Positions 11,118 to 20,489 of a DNA stretch of 64,000 bases are shown here, in pieces (position 1 is the first letter of the stretch; every line of letters begins with the position of its first letter). A program made the position numbers and the translations under genes. Source of the DNA: Artemisia argyi (taxonomy: Eukaryota; Streptophyta; Magnoliopsida; Asterales; Asteraceae); the NCBI GenBank assembly GCA_030686995.1, contig CM060702.1:68140440-68204439 (forward strand), in the 5' to 3' direction. Under the pieces are notes generated by a model, which was not told the DNA's origin, ran no database searches, and saw only the letters and a program-made list of their open reading frames with translations.

Positions 11118-11765
11118 GTGGCAGATTTACTTGGTTATGGGGGTGAAGTTGTGTTCAGCATGCACAATAATGGAGTCTTTGAATTTGGTCCATTAAGGTA
11201 TGTACAAGGGAATGTTTCTACACTATGTGGCTTTGTCTGTGATAGACATGTCTTTAGCCTAGGTCTGGATGATATGTTTTCACGCATTAGGGGAGAAAAA
11301 TGGGCTGTGTTCTTTTGTTTGCCTGGCAAATCATTAGAAGAAGGTTTGAAGCTGATTCACACAAACAATGATGTGCATACAATGATTGACCTAGGTTGTT
11401 GTGCCGGTTTTGTAGACTTGTTTGTTGCTCACACAAAACAAGTGTTATCTCCCTACTATTTAAACAATATTGATGCAGAGGGTGATGCTGGGGAGGTTGT
11501 CGGATGGGTAGAAGAAGATGCTAGCTTGCGGTGCTCTATTACTTCAACTCCTTTTAGGACTACCACTTCAAAACCTTATAGAGTTGTGGCTGATGTTGAT
11601 GATTCAAAGCCTGAATTCGGGAAGCAAAAAAAGAGTGTGAAGAGGACTGTGGATAGAGATGGTGGTTCTATGAAGAAGACAGCAGGTGCAAGTGGTTTTG
11701 TGAATGTAAGAGCTACGGGTGCAGGTCTTGTGAGGCTAAGAAGTGATGTAAAAATCACTAATTAA
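11118..11765 (+). CDS. PB1-like domain protein fragment carried by the MULE
   Basis: The open frame has 215 codons and no ATG at its left end (GTG at 11118); the first Met is at about residue 15. Residues about 10-115 match in layout the PB1-like domain found in many plant transposon-linked proteins: VVFSMHNNGVFEFG, then RYVQGNV, then LGLDDMF, then LEEGLKLIHTNNDVHTM, then AGFVDLFVAH. The rest is a Ser/Thr/Lys-rich tail with clusters such as KQKKSVKR. The domain's role is not established. The neighbouring AT-hook ORF and the flanking MULE repeats suggest it travels as MULE cargo. It could also be the worn N-terminal part of a MULE transposase gene, since PB1-like domains occur there. No DDE or SWIM segment follows. 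Confidence 0.55.
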   Translation: MADLLGYGGEVVFSMHNNGVFEFGPLRYVQGNVSTLCGFVCDRHVFSLGLDDMFSRIRGEKWAVFFCLPGKSLEEGLKLIHTNNDVHTMIDLGCCAGFVDLFVAHTKQVLSPYYLNNIDAEGDAGEVVGWVEEDASLRCSITSTPFRTTTSKPYRVVADVDDSKPEFGKQKKSVKRTVDRDGGSMKKTAGASGFVNVRATGAGLVRLRSDVKITN

Positions 11766-13052
11766 GTTTTGGCTTTAAGGGCACCAAGATCAATGGGAAA
11801 CAATGTTGTTTTATTTTGACTAGGTGAGTCTAGTGAATTGATTAGCAAATTTTTTGTGGATAGATTGCATTGCCTATTATAGTAACCTCATTTCATTGCA
11901 TATTTTGATTGTGCATGTATAGTTGCACGCCTATCCAGTAGAAGCTTTTGAAGATTGACATATGGGTTTAATCTTTTGGGATTATGTAATGTGTAGAAAA
12001 CAATATCAGTTTTAATTTGGTTGTATTTACTAATGTAACTTGAACTATTTTACCCCCTTTCGAATACACCAAAGGGTGTGTGGCGGCATAGTGATGGGTT
12101 CATCTGTTTTTGTACATGCCGACCAATATTATGTAACTTGAACAATATTTCAGATGGGTTAAATTTTTAGTCAATATTGACTACTATCAATACTCTGTTT
12201 TGTGTTTCTGTTATATAATATGTTTGTCTTTGTTTCTTTGTTTGTGTTTGTTTCTTTTGTGTTTGTGTTATATGTTTGTGTCTTATGGTTAGAATTCATT
12301 GTTTGGATACGAATCGAAGATTATAAAGTATAAACCAAGAAAATCGGGATCAAACGACCCCTTCCATTTATAACCATACATTTACAACCATAACATAGGG
12401 GAAACCACAACCCCTATCTACACCTACAACCTTACGACAAGGGCACCAAAATGAACAAAAGAAACCACAAATGCCCGACCACCTACTACCTACATTCATC
12501 ATACACAACAAAACAACCCATCACAGCCTCCAGCACCCACCCCCTTCACATGTACGTTTGCCTCACAGCAAACTCGATCTTGGAAACAATGTTGTCGTCT
12601 GCTTGCCTAAGCATCCTCATCAACCCCCTCATCTTTCTCTCATATCAGCTGTCTGAATCCTCCTAAGCTTGCTCACATTAGCCCTTGCAGCTCTCAAGCC
12701 CCTTTAGAGTTGGAGTTCCGCAATCAGGTCCCCCCTTAATACCCATCATATTAGACAGCTTTTGGCACCTACTCATCAACTCTTGTGCATGATGAATGTC
12801 TTCCTCAACCTATCGGTGGTAATGGGATAGCATCATTTCCGATATGACAAACAAGTTATAGGCAATCACGAGATCAAGACAGCGAGAATGTTACTGGAAA
12901 AGGGAATAATAATTTTTTGGTTACGGGTGTGTGTGTGTTCTGCTTGTTTGTGTGTGAAGTCTTTGTGACAATTTAATGTGGTAACATGAGAATAACTTTC
13001 CAAAATTAGCCATTGAGGTCATGTCACACTTATACCAAAAGTTTCCCAGCAT

Positions 13053-13238
13053 AATGAACCATGAAATGACAATACTACCCTCAACGACGTGAAACTTAAC
13101 GAGCAAACTAACGGAAAAACGCTCTCAGTGGCTATTTTGCACTTTTACGAAACGTTAATGGCAAATTTGCACGCCTTTGTGACTCGTTCTCATTTTTGCA
13201 ATTTCGTGATATTTTAGTGATCATTTTGCAATTTACCC
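13053..13238 (-). repeat. Right terminal inverted repeat of the MULE (186 bp)
   Basis: Inverted partner of 9165-9350. It ends gcaatttaccc and is followed by the second copy of the 9-bp duplication (13239-13247). Confidence 0.92.
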
Positions 13239-13286
13239 CTACAAAAAATATACCGCACAAAATTACTTTTTATACTTAATTAACTA

Positions 13287-13287
<1 letters not shown>

Positions 13288-13319
<32 letters not shown>
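13288..13319. repeat. 32-base A run
   Basis: Homopolymer A tract, followed by A/G-rich sequence to about 13345. It lies 50 bp right of the MULE. Confidence 0.9.
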
Positions 13320-13321
<2 letters not shown>

Positions 13322-13816
13322 AAAGAAAAAAAAAGGAAAGGAAGGGACGATCTAGATCGTTTACACGACCCTAATTGCCTAACACACTCGATCGATCGAT
13401 TTTCCACAAAAGGGACGATCGACATAGATTGAGAGATTGATCGATCCCCCTTCGCTTACTGTGTGTAGCCTTAGAGCATTTGGTATCACGCCATCAGGTT
13501 ATGTCATAACTCAGCGCTACATCAGCTTTAACATTTTAACATTAACTCACCAAAAAACACTCTTTATCATAACTCAACATTTTGAGCCTCGGCTATTTTT
13601 TAAATAATAAAATTTACAAATTCATCCCTAAACTAATACTTCATTTAATAAACAAACCTATTACTTTATTAATAATCATAAAACCATTACATAAACATTC
13701 CAAAATACAATACGAAATACGATACGAAAAAAAACATACGTACTAAAATACACTACTATACTACTTTTTAATCTGAGTACTCCCTGCATGTAGAATCATA
13801 CGAAGGAGACCTACAC

Positions 13817-14422
13817 CTATAGGAAATTCCTCAATGAACGCGTTACGTCTGCTTCTTCCTTCCTGAGTTTTTCCTCCCACTCTTGTTGAAGCTTTGCTTG
13901 TTGTGCTTTAACTTCTCTTAAAGCCTCTTCGCCAACGCTAATTTCATACAGCTGTTTTGCAGTTAAGCCAAAAGGATTATCTGCCTCGTCGGCATAACCC
14001 GTAAATGGGGGAGACTATTGTTGCTCAATAAATGTAGGGGCATCAGATGAAGTTGGTGTACCTAGCACAAGTTAAGTAAATTGTTGTGATACAGAACCAA
14101 AAACTTTGTTTTCCTCATAGCTTCACCCGATTTTTGCCGATGTTGGTTTGTCTTGTGTAACACATCCCCACAACGTGTCACTAATGACCTCGTCTTTCTT
14201 GGCTTCCTTGTTCAAAAATTGGTCAATTACAGCTTTTCTTTCCGCAGAAATGTATGTGCATTTCGCGTATCGTTGTCTAATACATTCTTTTTTTGCTTTT
14301 GCAAGTTGAAACTGATTGATAACGTCGATAATAGCCTTTTGTCGATTAGCATCTTCTTTATCGCATTGTTTTTTAATAAACACTTGTATTTCTTTGAAAA
14401 AATGTGGGAGAAGATAAGCCAT
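13817..14422 (-). pseudogene. Decayed coding region in the Harbinger-like element
   Basis: A 99-codon frame (14123-14422) is followed downstream on the same strand by a second readable piece that ends at a stop codon at 13817-13819, with at least one in-frame stop (TAG near 14015) and a frame change between them. The first piece is rich in Lys/Glu/Gln helix (KAIIDVINQFQLAKAKKECIR). The second reads GYADEADNPFGLTAKQLYEI followed by a charged coiled coil (EALREVKAQQAKLQQEW). This layout resembles the C-terminal coiled-coil part of the Myb/SANT-type accessory ORF1 of plant Harbinger elements, but no Myb domain is left, so the assignment is an inference. Confidence 0.4.
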
Positions 14423-14423
14423 A

Positions 14424-14429
<6 letters not shown>

Positions 14430-14453
<24 letters not shown>
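14430..14453. repeat. T run (about 24 bases)
   Basis: Homopolymer T inside the Harbinger-like element, at the N-terminal edge of its coding relic. Confidence 0.85.
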
Positions 14454-14454
<1 letters not shown>

Positions 14455-14806
14455 GTTTTTATCAATAGTCTATGAAAAGTGTGTGAAACTAACATGTAAA
14501 CATTGGTATTAATAGAAGCTTTTGAATTCAGATAGAAACTAGCCGTGGAGGGGCGAGTAGCTGTTATAATAACCAGGGGTGTTTTGAAAGCTTTTTTTAT
14601 TATTTTATTATTATTTTTTAATTCAAAATGTGCTAGTCGTTGAGGGTTATGTATGTAATTTTTTTTATTGGAGTCAAGCACAACGTTGCATTGCTAAGGC
14701 AACGCCTAGGCCAACGCAAAGGCACGATATCATAACTCACCCTTAACGCAAGGCAAAGCAAGTCCACGTCACCCTTAACGTAAGAGTTGCGTTATGACAC
14801 CGATAG

Positions 14807-16217
14807 TGATGAGGCGAAAAATGAACCACTTTTAAAGGGTCATTTAAGCTCGGAATTGAATTTATTTGATCAAATATTACCCTAAATCGTTCCTTTTGTG
14901 ATTTTAGGTACTTTGGGAGTGAAATCTGGAAAAGAAAACAATTCGGACGTTTTTGGAGCATAAAAGTGAAGAAAACGCCAAAGACTTAATTTTTCATGCT
15001 GGGCACAGTGTTTGACGGCGTCAAGAGGAAGTATTTGACGGCGTCAAGAGTAAAATCCATGACGACCCAGAAGAAACATGAAGGCGTCACAAGTAGAGAG
15101 TCAAGAGTTAAATTCATGACGGCCTGCATAAGGTGTACACATGACGGCGTCAGATCCAGATCTAGGCAGTCCGAGGAATTTTTGGGCGGCGAGATGACGG
15201 CGTCAGACATTTGTTCTTTACGCCGTCACCTCCTAAAATCTATATATAGTTTTCTAATTTTCATTCATTAGGGAGGAACTTGTGTGGAGAAACCCTAGGG
15301 CCGAACCTTGTACGAATTTTACAGCTTTTCAAGGGTTTTCAACCCTTGAATCCTTACATGTGCTATTGAGATAAGTCTTCTCTTAATTCAATCAATATGT
15401 CTATGTGTTGGTTGTCTATATCTCGTGCTTGTCTTGATTTCAACATGCTAGGCTAGATTTATCTTGTGTTTGCTTAGATCTAATGAAACCTAGATGTTGA
15501 TTATGTGTTGATTACTTGTTTATGGTTGTATTGGATGAATGATTTCAATGTTAGGCTTAAGAAAACTGGCAGATCTCCATTTGGTAACATGCTTGAACGT
15601 CTTAGGAAACATGAACCGATGTGTACTAGGTTTTATTGGTTGTATTTAATGCATGAGTAAATTCTAATGATCCCATGTTAGGAGCGTCTTGCAGGCTCGA
15701 CATAGGAGTGAAGTAGGCACTCATAGGATTGGGGAAGTAAGTACGCCACCCCATGAATGGTATTAAGGAATACAATCCGTCATCCACGCAACTATAACAA
15801 GTAATTAACGTGTAAAAGATATCTATGGAGTAGTAAAATCTAAGTAAACACATTTCTTCCATATATTGCTCACAACCTTAGCTTAAAATAGTTTTATTTT
15901 CATTTTAGTATTTTATTTTGATTGCATCTTTAGTATTGGGTTAGTTGACTAGCAACTAATTCCGCCCAAATCCTTCAAACCCGAGATTTTAATTTGCTTT
16001 CTAAAAAAATATAAAAATACAAAAAGAATCATCCCTCATCTTTAGATCTAGTATTTAGGTTTTCTAATCCTAGCGACACTATTCCTAGCTGAACGATCAA
16101 TCCCCTGGTACTTGTCATTATACTATACTACATCGATCAGGTACACTTCCTGGTGGGGGTTGTAAGCTTCTCAATATCCCTTGAGAGGTAAAGCCTGGTG
16201 CAATCCCTATGCTACCA
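14807..16217 (+). mobile_element. Solo LTR, family 'TGATGAGGCG', 1411 bp, 5-bp duplication gatag
   Basis: The block begins tgatgaggcgaa and ends atgctacca, with gatag on both sides (14802-14806 and 16218-16222). A homologous copy lies in opposite orientation at 61243-62603 with its own duplication. The shared length, TG...CA ends, 5-bp duplications and lack of any internal region identify both as solo LTRs left by LTR-LTR recombination. A TATA box lies at 15238-15249. The right part includes the phrase cctggtgggggttgtaagc shared by both copies. The superfamily is not certain; Ty3 is more likely from the LTR size. It sits 3 bp from the right end of the Harbinger-like element, so it is the younger insertion. 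Confidence 0.9.
15013..15249 (+). promoter_or_regulatory. LTR promoter: TGACGGCGTCA cluster upstream of a TATA box
   Basis: Four full copies of the near-palindrome tgacggcgtca occur at 15013, 15036, 15142 and 15195, with several half sites (tgacgac at about 15060, ggcgtcac at about 15083, tgacggcc at about 15117, cgccgtcac at about 15221). The TATA box tctatatatag follows at about 15238. TGACG is the known core bound by TGA-class bZIP factors, and two cores face each other in each copy. The same arrangement exists in the inverted partner LTR. Promoter function is inferred from layout. Confidence 0.6.
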
Positions 16218-16432
16218 GATAGCTCTTATAAGGCATTATAAAACGATGTAAACCATGAACTATTATATGATCTAATTATCTCTTCAATTATTTTCCATAT
16301 ACTTTTGCAATCTTAACCTTTTTTTTTTGAGTGGCAAAGATTTATTAAAAAAGACTAGCAAGAAGCTAGTACATGATTACATAGGGTTTTTTAGTCAATA
16401 TGGCCAAACTAAACGACTGGAATTTCTACTAT

Positions 16433-17126
16433 TTAACCAAGTAAGATGGGGCTATGATCGGACCACACTCTGTCTAAAACAATAGCTTTAAGGTCATGGT
16501 TGCCATCCGAAACCTCTTCCGATAGGAGAAACCTATCCAACTTACTAATTTTTGTATCGAGCTTATTCATCCACATAAAAGATCTTCCACCCATCGTCAT
16601 TTCATGTAGCCCAGAATCAGCAACAAAATTGTTGAAAACTTGGGCTTCTAATCTAGAAAAATTAGTTCTAGAACGCTCACTTTCATCCCTCACTTAGTTT
16701 AAATCTCCAAATACAACATACCGACCTTGATGATATTGAACAAAAGAAAGAAGACTTCTCCAAAGTGTGGCTTTGGCAACTGAATCTTGAGGGCCATAAA
16801 CATTAACCATGAAGTACATATGAGAAATGTTAAGCCATTTACCGTGAACTATGACGTAGTTATCATTACACCAAATGTTCTCTTTAGTGAACACCGCTGG
16901 ATCCCACATGGAAATAATTCCTCTCGACAACCCTCTTGCCATCCTACATGCATAATCAAAAGAATAATTACCCCACATAGACCATAGACGAAACAATTCT
17001 AATCTCGTCATTTTAGACTCTTGCACATCGTTGAAAATTAATATTATGTTTGAAGCAAAGTTCTCTATTCCATACTCGTTTCCTGCGTTTCTTAGAACCA
17101 CGAATATTAATGGATAGGAGATTCAT
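16433..17126 (-). pseudogene. LINE ORF2, endonuclease domain only
   Basis: ORF2 appears to start with ATG at 17124-17126, giving MNLLSINIRG, the usual N-terminus of plant L1 endonuclease/exonuclease/phosphatase domains. A frameshift follows at once, near 17090-17105. The second frame runs QESKMTRLELF, ARGLSRGIISMWD, MVNVYGPQD, VVFGDLN. A TAA stop at 16694-16696 replaces the residue after GDLN. Then come LDRFLLSEE and WSDHSPILL, the last being the catalytic SDH box. The domain nicks target DNA in living elements. One frameshift, one stop and loss of everything after the endonuclease make this a dead copy. Confidence 0.85.
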
Positions 17127-17405
17127 TGATTAAACAGTGATAGACGTGGCTCATTTAGCATTTTCCTTAACGTCTTCCGACATCCCCTCACATCGTATCC
17201 CAAAGCACCTCCAACTTCTATTATACGGTTAATTTCATGCAATAAGAAAGTCCCTTTGTAGTCTTTCTCACGATACCTTGCAAAAGCAGTAGAACACTTG
17301 CTCGTCTTGTGTGGTTCTAAGCCCTGTGGTTTAAAAGTAGATTGGCCATTTAGGAACTCGAAACCAGGTGGGTAACTATTTTGTCTTCTAAGTTCTAAGA
17401 ATTAC
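17123..17405 (-). pseudogene. LINE ORF1, C-terminal fragment
   Basis: The open stretch encodes YPPGFEFLNGQSTFKPQG followed by RYREKDYKGTFLLHEINRI and EVGGALGYDVRGCRKTL, and ends in TGA. This TGA overlaps the ORF2 start as ATGA (17123-17126). The 'E...IE.G.ALGY....G' layout is that of the C-terminal end of plant L1 ORF1 products, which bind RNA. The N-terminal part is missing, consistent with 5' truncation on insertion. Confidence 0.6.
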
Positions 17406-18409
17406 TGTAGTAGTTTAGTACTACTTTTGTTTGACTATTTTTTCAATTTATGATGGACACAATAAATATAGACTTTTGATGATTAAAAAGACGGATTTCC
17501 TCCTTAAATGTATTAAACTTAACAAATAATTTCCTTACAATCACAACGAGGCGTGTAAAATTAATAGATTTAAGTTTTTTACGTGTTTTTTATACGTGAA
17601 TAAACAATAGCAATACTCGTATAAGGTTAAGTCAAAAGTGTTTATACTTTTTATTATTTTATATCCGTAATAGAGAAGCTAATATTTTCCTATTTATTAT
17701 TTCCTCATGGAGCTTTAGACCATAGTTTTCAATTAAAATGGGATGTGATTACTTTGTCCAGTCTGTTCATTTGACCTCGCAACCTTCCAACACTTACATA
17801 ATTAATTAACAATTAATTAAACTTTTTCTTTAGTTAATTGATTTATTGATTACTTGTCTCCTGAACCATAATTATTTCCAAAACTTTTTCTCATTTAAAG
17901 CTTGATGTTTTTTTGACCAACCATTTTACACACACACAAAAAAGCTTTAGCACTAATTACTTCCGTTACACACAGTTGTCTTTCATGACTTTAATTTCAA
18001 TAAAACAGAAATAAATAAACTAAAAAAATGTTTTGATAAAATCACTTTATATCCAAAACATGGTTTATTCTTTTCAAAGCAAATAATTTTATTAAGCTAC
18101 AAAGGCAACCACCAACACACCAAAACAAATAAGGCCACATCACAACATCACAGGAACAAGTGAACAACTACTAGAAGGTAGCCAAATTATCAAGTGTAAC
18201 AATCCACTAGTTCCATAAGAAACGACTTTTGGAGACACATCGATAGACAAATTTCCTCGTGTTGGATCGAAGATACCTCATTATCCGTCGTTGTTTGAAG
18301 AAATTTATTACTCCAGTTTCATACATGTAGTATAAGCGTCAAGAAGAATGCATGAAAGAGCTTGGAGACCCATTTATCTTTTAAGAAACCAAATTTACCT
18401 TTTAAAATG

Positions 18410-18444
<35 letters not shown>

Positions 18445-19530
18445 TTTTTAAACGCATCATAATATGCGCCAAACCTCACATATTAGCAAAAACCGTTTGA
18501 ATAAAGAAAAATGTAAAATTGACAAAATGTATATACGAATGATTTCACAAATACAGGTGTTAATTAAACTAATTTTAGTGCTCGTGCACACACGAGATTT
18601 AGACAATAAGCATAACTAATAATTATCTTTTTTCGATATGAATATGTAAGTTTTATTATTCATATACTTGATTATTCACAAGTCGTCATAAGTTTTTTCA
18701 AAACATACATTTGAAGAAGCAAATGCTGCGCGCATGGTTTTAGATTAAATCAAAATTAATTTAAAAATTTTACTTTAATATGAGTGACTAATATATATAT
18801 ATATATATATGGAACCGGAGAACTTTACACTTAAGTTAATAAAAGTAAATTTAGAATAATATTCTTTTTATAAAATTTTGCGTTGAAGTACAAATTACAT
18901 TACTAGCAAATAAGAATAAAGTATTATTTTAAGTTTAATACCTAAAGTTTTACAAATTATCCTTTTTCTAAATGATTGTTTTGAAAAACTAGACTAAATT
19001 TTTTGTTTTTTTACTTAAAAGGATGCCTAGTTTTACAAAATTATTTTATAATTTTGATTTTTCTGGACGATATGAAAACTCTTTAAAATCGAGGTCTCTT
19101 ATTAGTACTATTTTATTCTCTTCAGACATTACTTTTAAATTTTGAGTATTTTCTTATTGTATGAAAGATATAAAATTGAGAAAATATTTTATAAAACATA
19201 ATGTTGTAAAATTCGGCTTAGGCAGCTTTGTAATCGGCGATTACAAGATACAAGGTTTTTCATCTTGTTGATTTTTACAACGTAATCGGCTTTGTATATC
19301 GGCAATTACAAGGTAATCAACCTTGTAATCGGCTATTACACACTACAAGATGGTCAACCGCCTCACTACCGACTCATGATTATTTGATGTCTCTTCAAAG
19401 GAAAAATATATATTTAAAAAAAAAAAAAAAAAGTGCAAGTAATATGCTAGTTTGATCACTTGATGCTTGTGTTTTACTATTCATTTGTTTGATGCTAGCT
19501 AGATTAAATCACCTACTACTGATGAGTCCA
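17406..19530. other. AT-rich intergenic stretch upstream of the kinase gene
   Basis: No ORF or transposon end can be supported. It holds a T run of about 29 bases at 18411-18439, a short (TA)n tract at about 18790-18810, and at 19205-19350 several imperfect copies of 'gtaatcggc(g/t)attacaag' that alternate in orientation. A pyrimidine-rich segment (19530-19600) marks the approach to the gene's leader. Confidence 0.6.
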
Positions 19531-19756
19531 TGCCCCTTCTTCTTATTATCACCATCCTCCTCTTAATCATTTTCTCCCTCTTCTCACATTCTTCACATAA
19601 CATTTCCATGTGAAGAATATATATCAACTTCAAATACATTTTATTCCAATTCTACCCTTCTCATCTTTCATAAAGTTTCTGCATATGGGTTCATTTTTAT
19701 GTACAAGATCTTGGGCTTAAACAACAACTAATTATTATTATAATAATTATTTTCAG

Positions 19757-20468
19757 GTAAAATTTATAATTAATGTTTAGTCCTTAACCATACCCTTTTC
19801 AGATTCTTCTTGATGTTATTATGCATTTATGTTTTTTTGTTGTAAAGTTTTGTACTTTGGAAGATCTAAATGTATGTACTGTGTGAACACATAAATTGTT
19901 TGTTCTTATATAATATTAATGTTTGTATACTAATTGCATATAGCCATATACATTGTTTTTGATTTATGTAATTTAGATTAGAAAATTGTATAAAAAGTCT
20001 ACAAATTTGAAATCATGTTTTAAAAATCTTGATTTTAATTTTTTAATTTTTATTTTTCACAATTTGGGGTTTTATAAAGTTCTATTCTTTTATAACAATT
20101 GGGTAAAAACTTCATCTGGGTAAATTTTATTTAGAACTATATGTAACTTTGTTATTAAAAGATTGACTTTTAAGTTTTTCAAGATTTTAAGGTATGCATT
20201 TTTTGAGATCAGATTATTAAAGTTTGTATTTTTATTGAGTTTATGATTTTCTTGAAATGTTTATAAAACTTGGAACTTGAGATTTTTTTCATTTAATTGG
20301 ATTAAATTGTTTGAAGTTTTATTTTTGATGATTTTATAATTTTGTTTGATTTTTTTTTTACAAGTTTGGCTTCTAATCAAAATTTCAATAAATCAGAATA
20401 ATTGTCACATCATATGAGGTTAAGGAGGTTTGAATTTGACTTATTATTTTTCATTTATAATTTTGCAG
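19757..20468 (+). promoter_or_regulatory. Probable intron in the 5' leader of the kinase gene
   Basis: A good donor (tttcag|gtaaaattt, intron from 19757) and acceptor (ttttgcag|gatattt, intron to 20468) enclose 712 bases of T-rich, intron-like sequence. The acceptor lies 21 bases before the ATG at 20490. The leader exon would lie at about 19530-19756. Leader introns are common in plant receptor-kinase genes and often raise expression. This is an inference from splice sites; a transcript would settle it. Confidence 0.55.
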
Positions 20469-20489
20469 GATATTTAAAAATATTCACAA

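Larger units (their letters stand above)
9165..13238 (+). mobile_element. Complete non-autonomous MULE, 4.07 kb, with perfect 9-bp target duplication
   Basis: The element starts gggtaaattgc and ends gcaatttaccc. Both sides are flanked by the identical 9 bases ctacaaaaa (9156-9164 and 13239-13247), the target-duplication length of Mutator-like elements. Terminal inverted repeats of about 186 bp lie at 9165-9350 and 13053-13238. Inside are a plus-strand ORF without recognisable domain, an AT-hook ORF, a PB1-like ORF and a small fold-back. No MULE transposase (DDE plus SWIM finger) is visible in any ORF, so it should depend on another MULE. The perfect flanking duplication argues for fairly recent insertion. 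Confidence 0.92.
13474..16225 (-). mobile_element. PIF/Harbinger-like element, TTA duplication, interrupted by a solo LTR
   Basis: After removing the solo LTR and one copy of its 5-bp duplication (14807-16222), the two ends read gagcatttggtatcacgcc and, inverted from the right, gagctatcggtgtcataac. They share GAGC, GGT and TCA at matching positions (13 of 19 bases). Both ends are flanked by TTA (13471-13473 and 16226-16228), the hallmark target duplication of PIF/Harbinger. The element is then about 1.34 kb. It carries a worn minus-strand coding region (13817-14422) but no DDE transposase, so it is non-autonomous. The weak end match leaves some doubt. Confidence 0.6.
16321..17405 (-). mobile_element. 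LINE (L1-type), 5'-truncated and internally deleted
   Basis: On the minus strand the element reads: C-terminal piece of ORF1, start of ORF2 with endonuclease domain, then directly an untranslated 3' end with a T run on the plus strand (16321-16328, the poly(A) tail). Reverse transcriptase and all sequence between the endonuclease and the 3' end are gone. The gene order and tail are those of plant L1 elements. No target-site duplication was identified. Confidence 0.8.

Noticed and set aside
14153..14512. 119-codon plus-strand ORF
   Set aside because: It is the antisense of the Harbinger-like coding relic and reads through a T run as poly-Phe.
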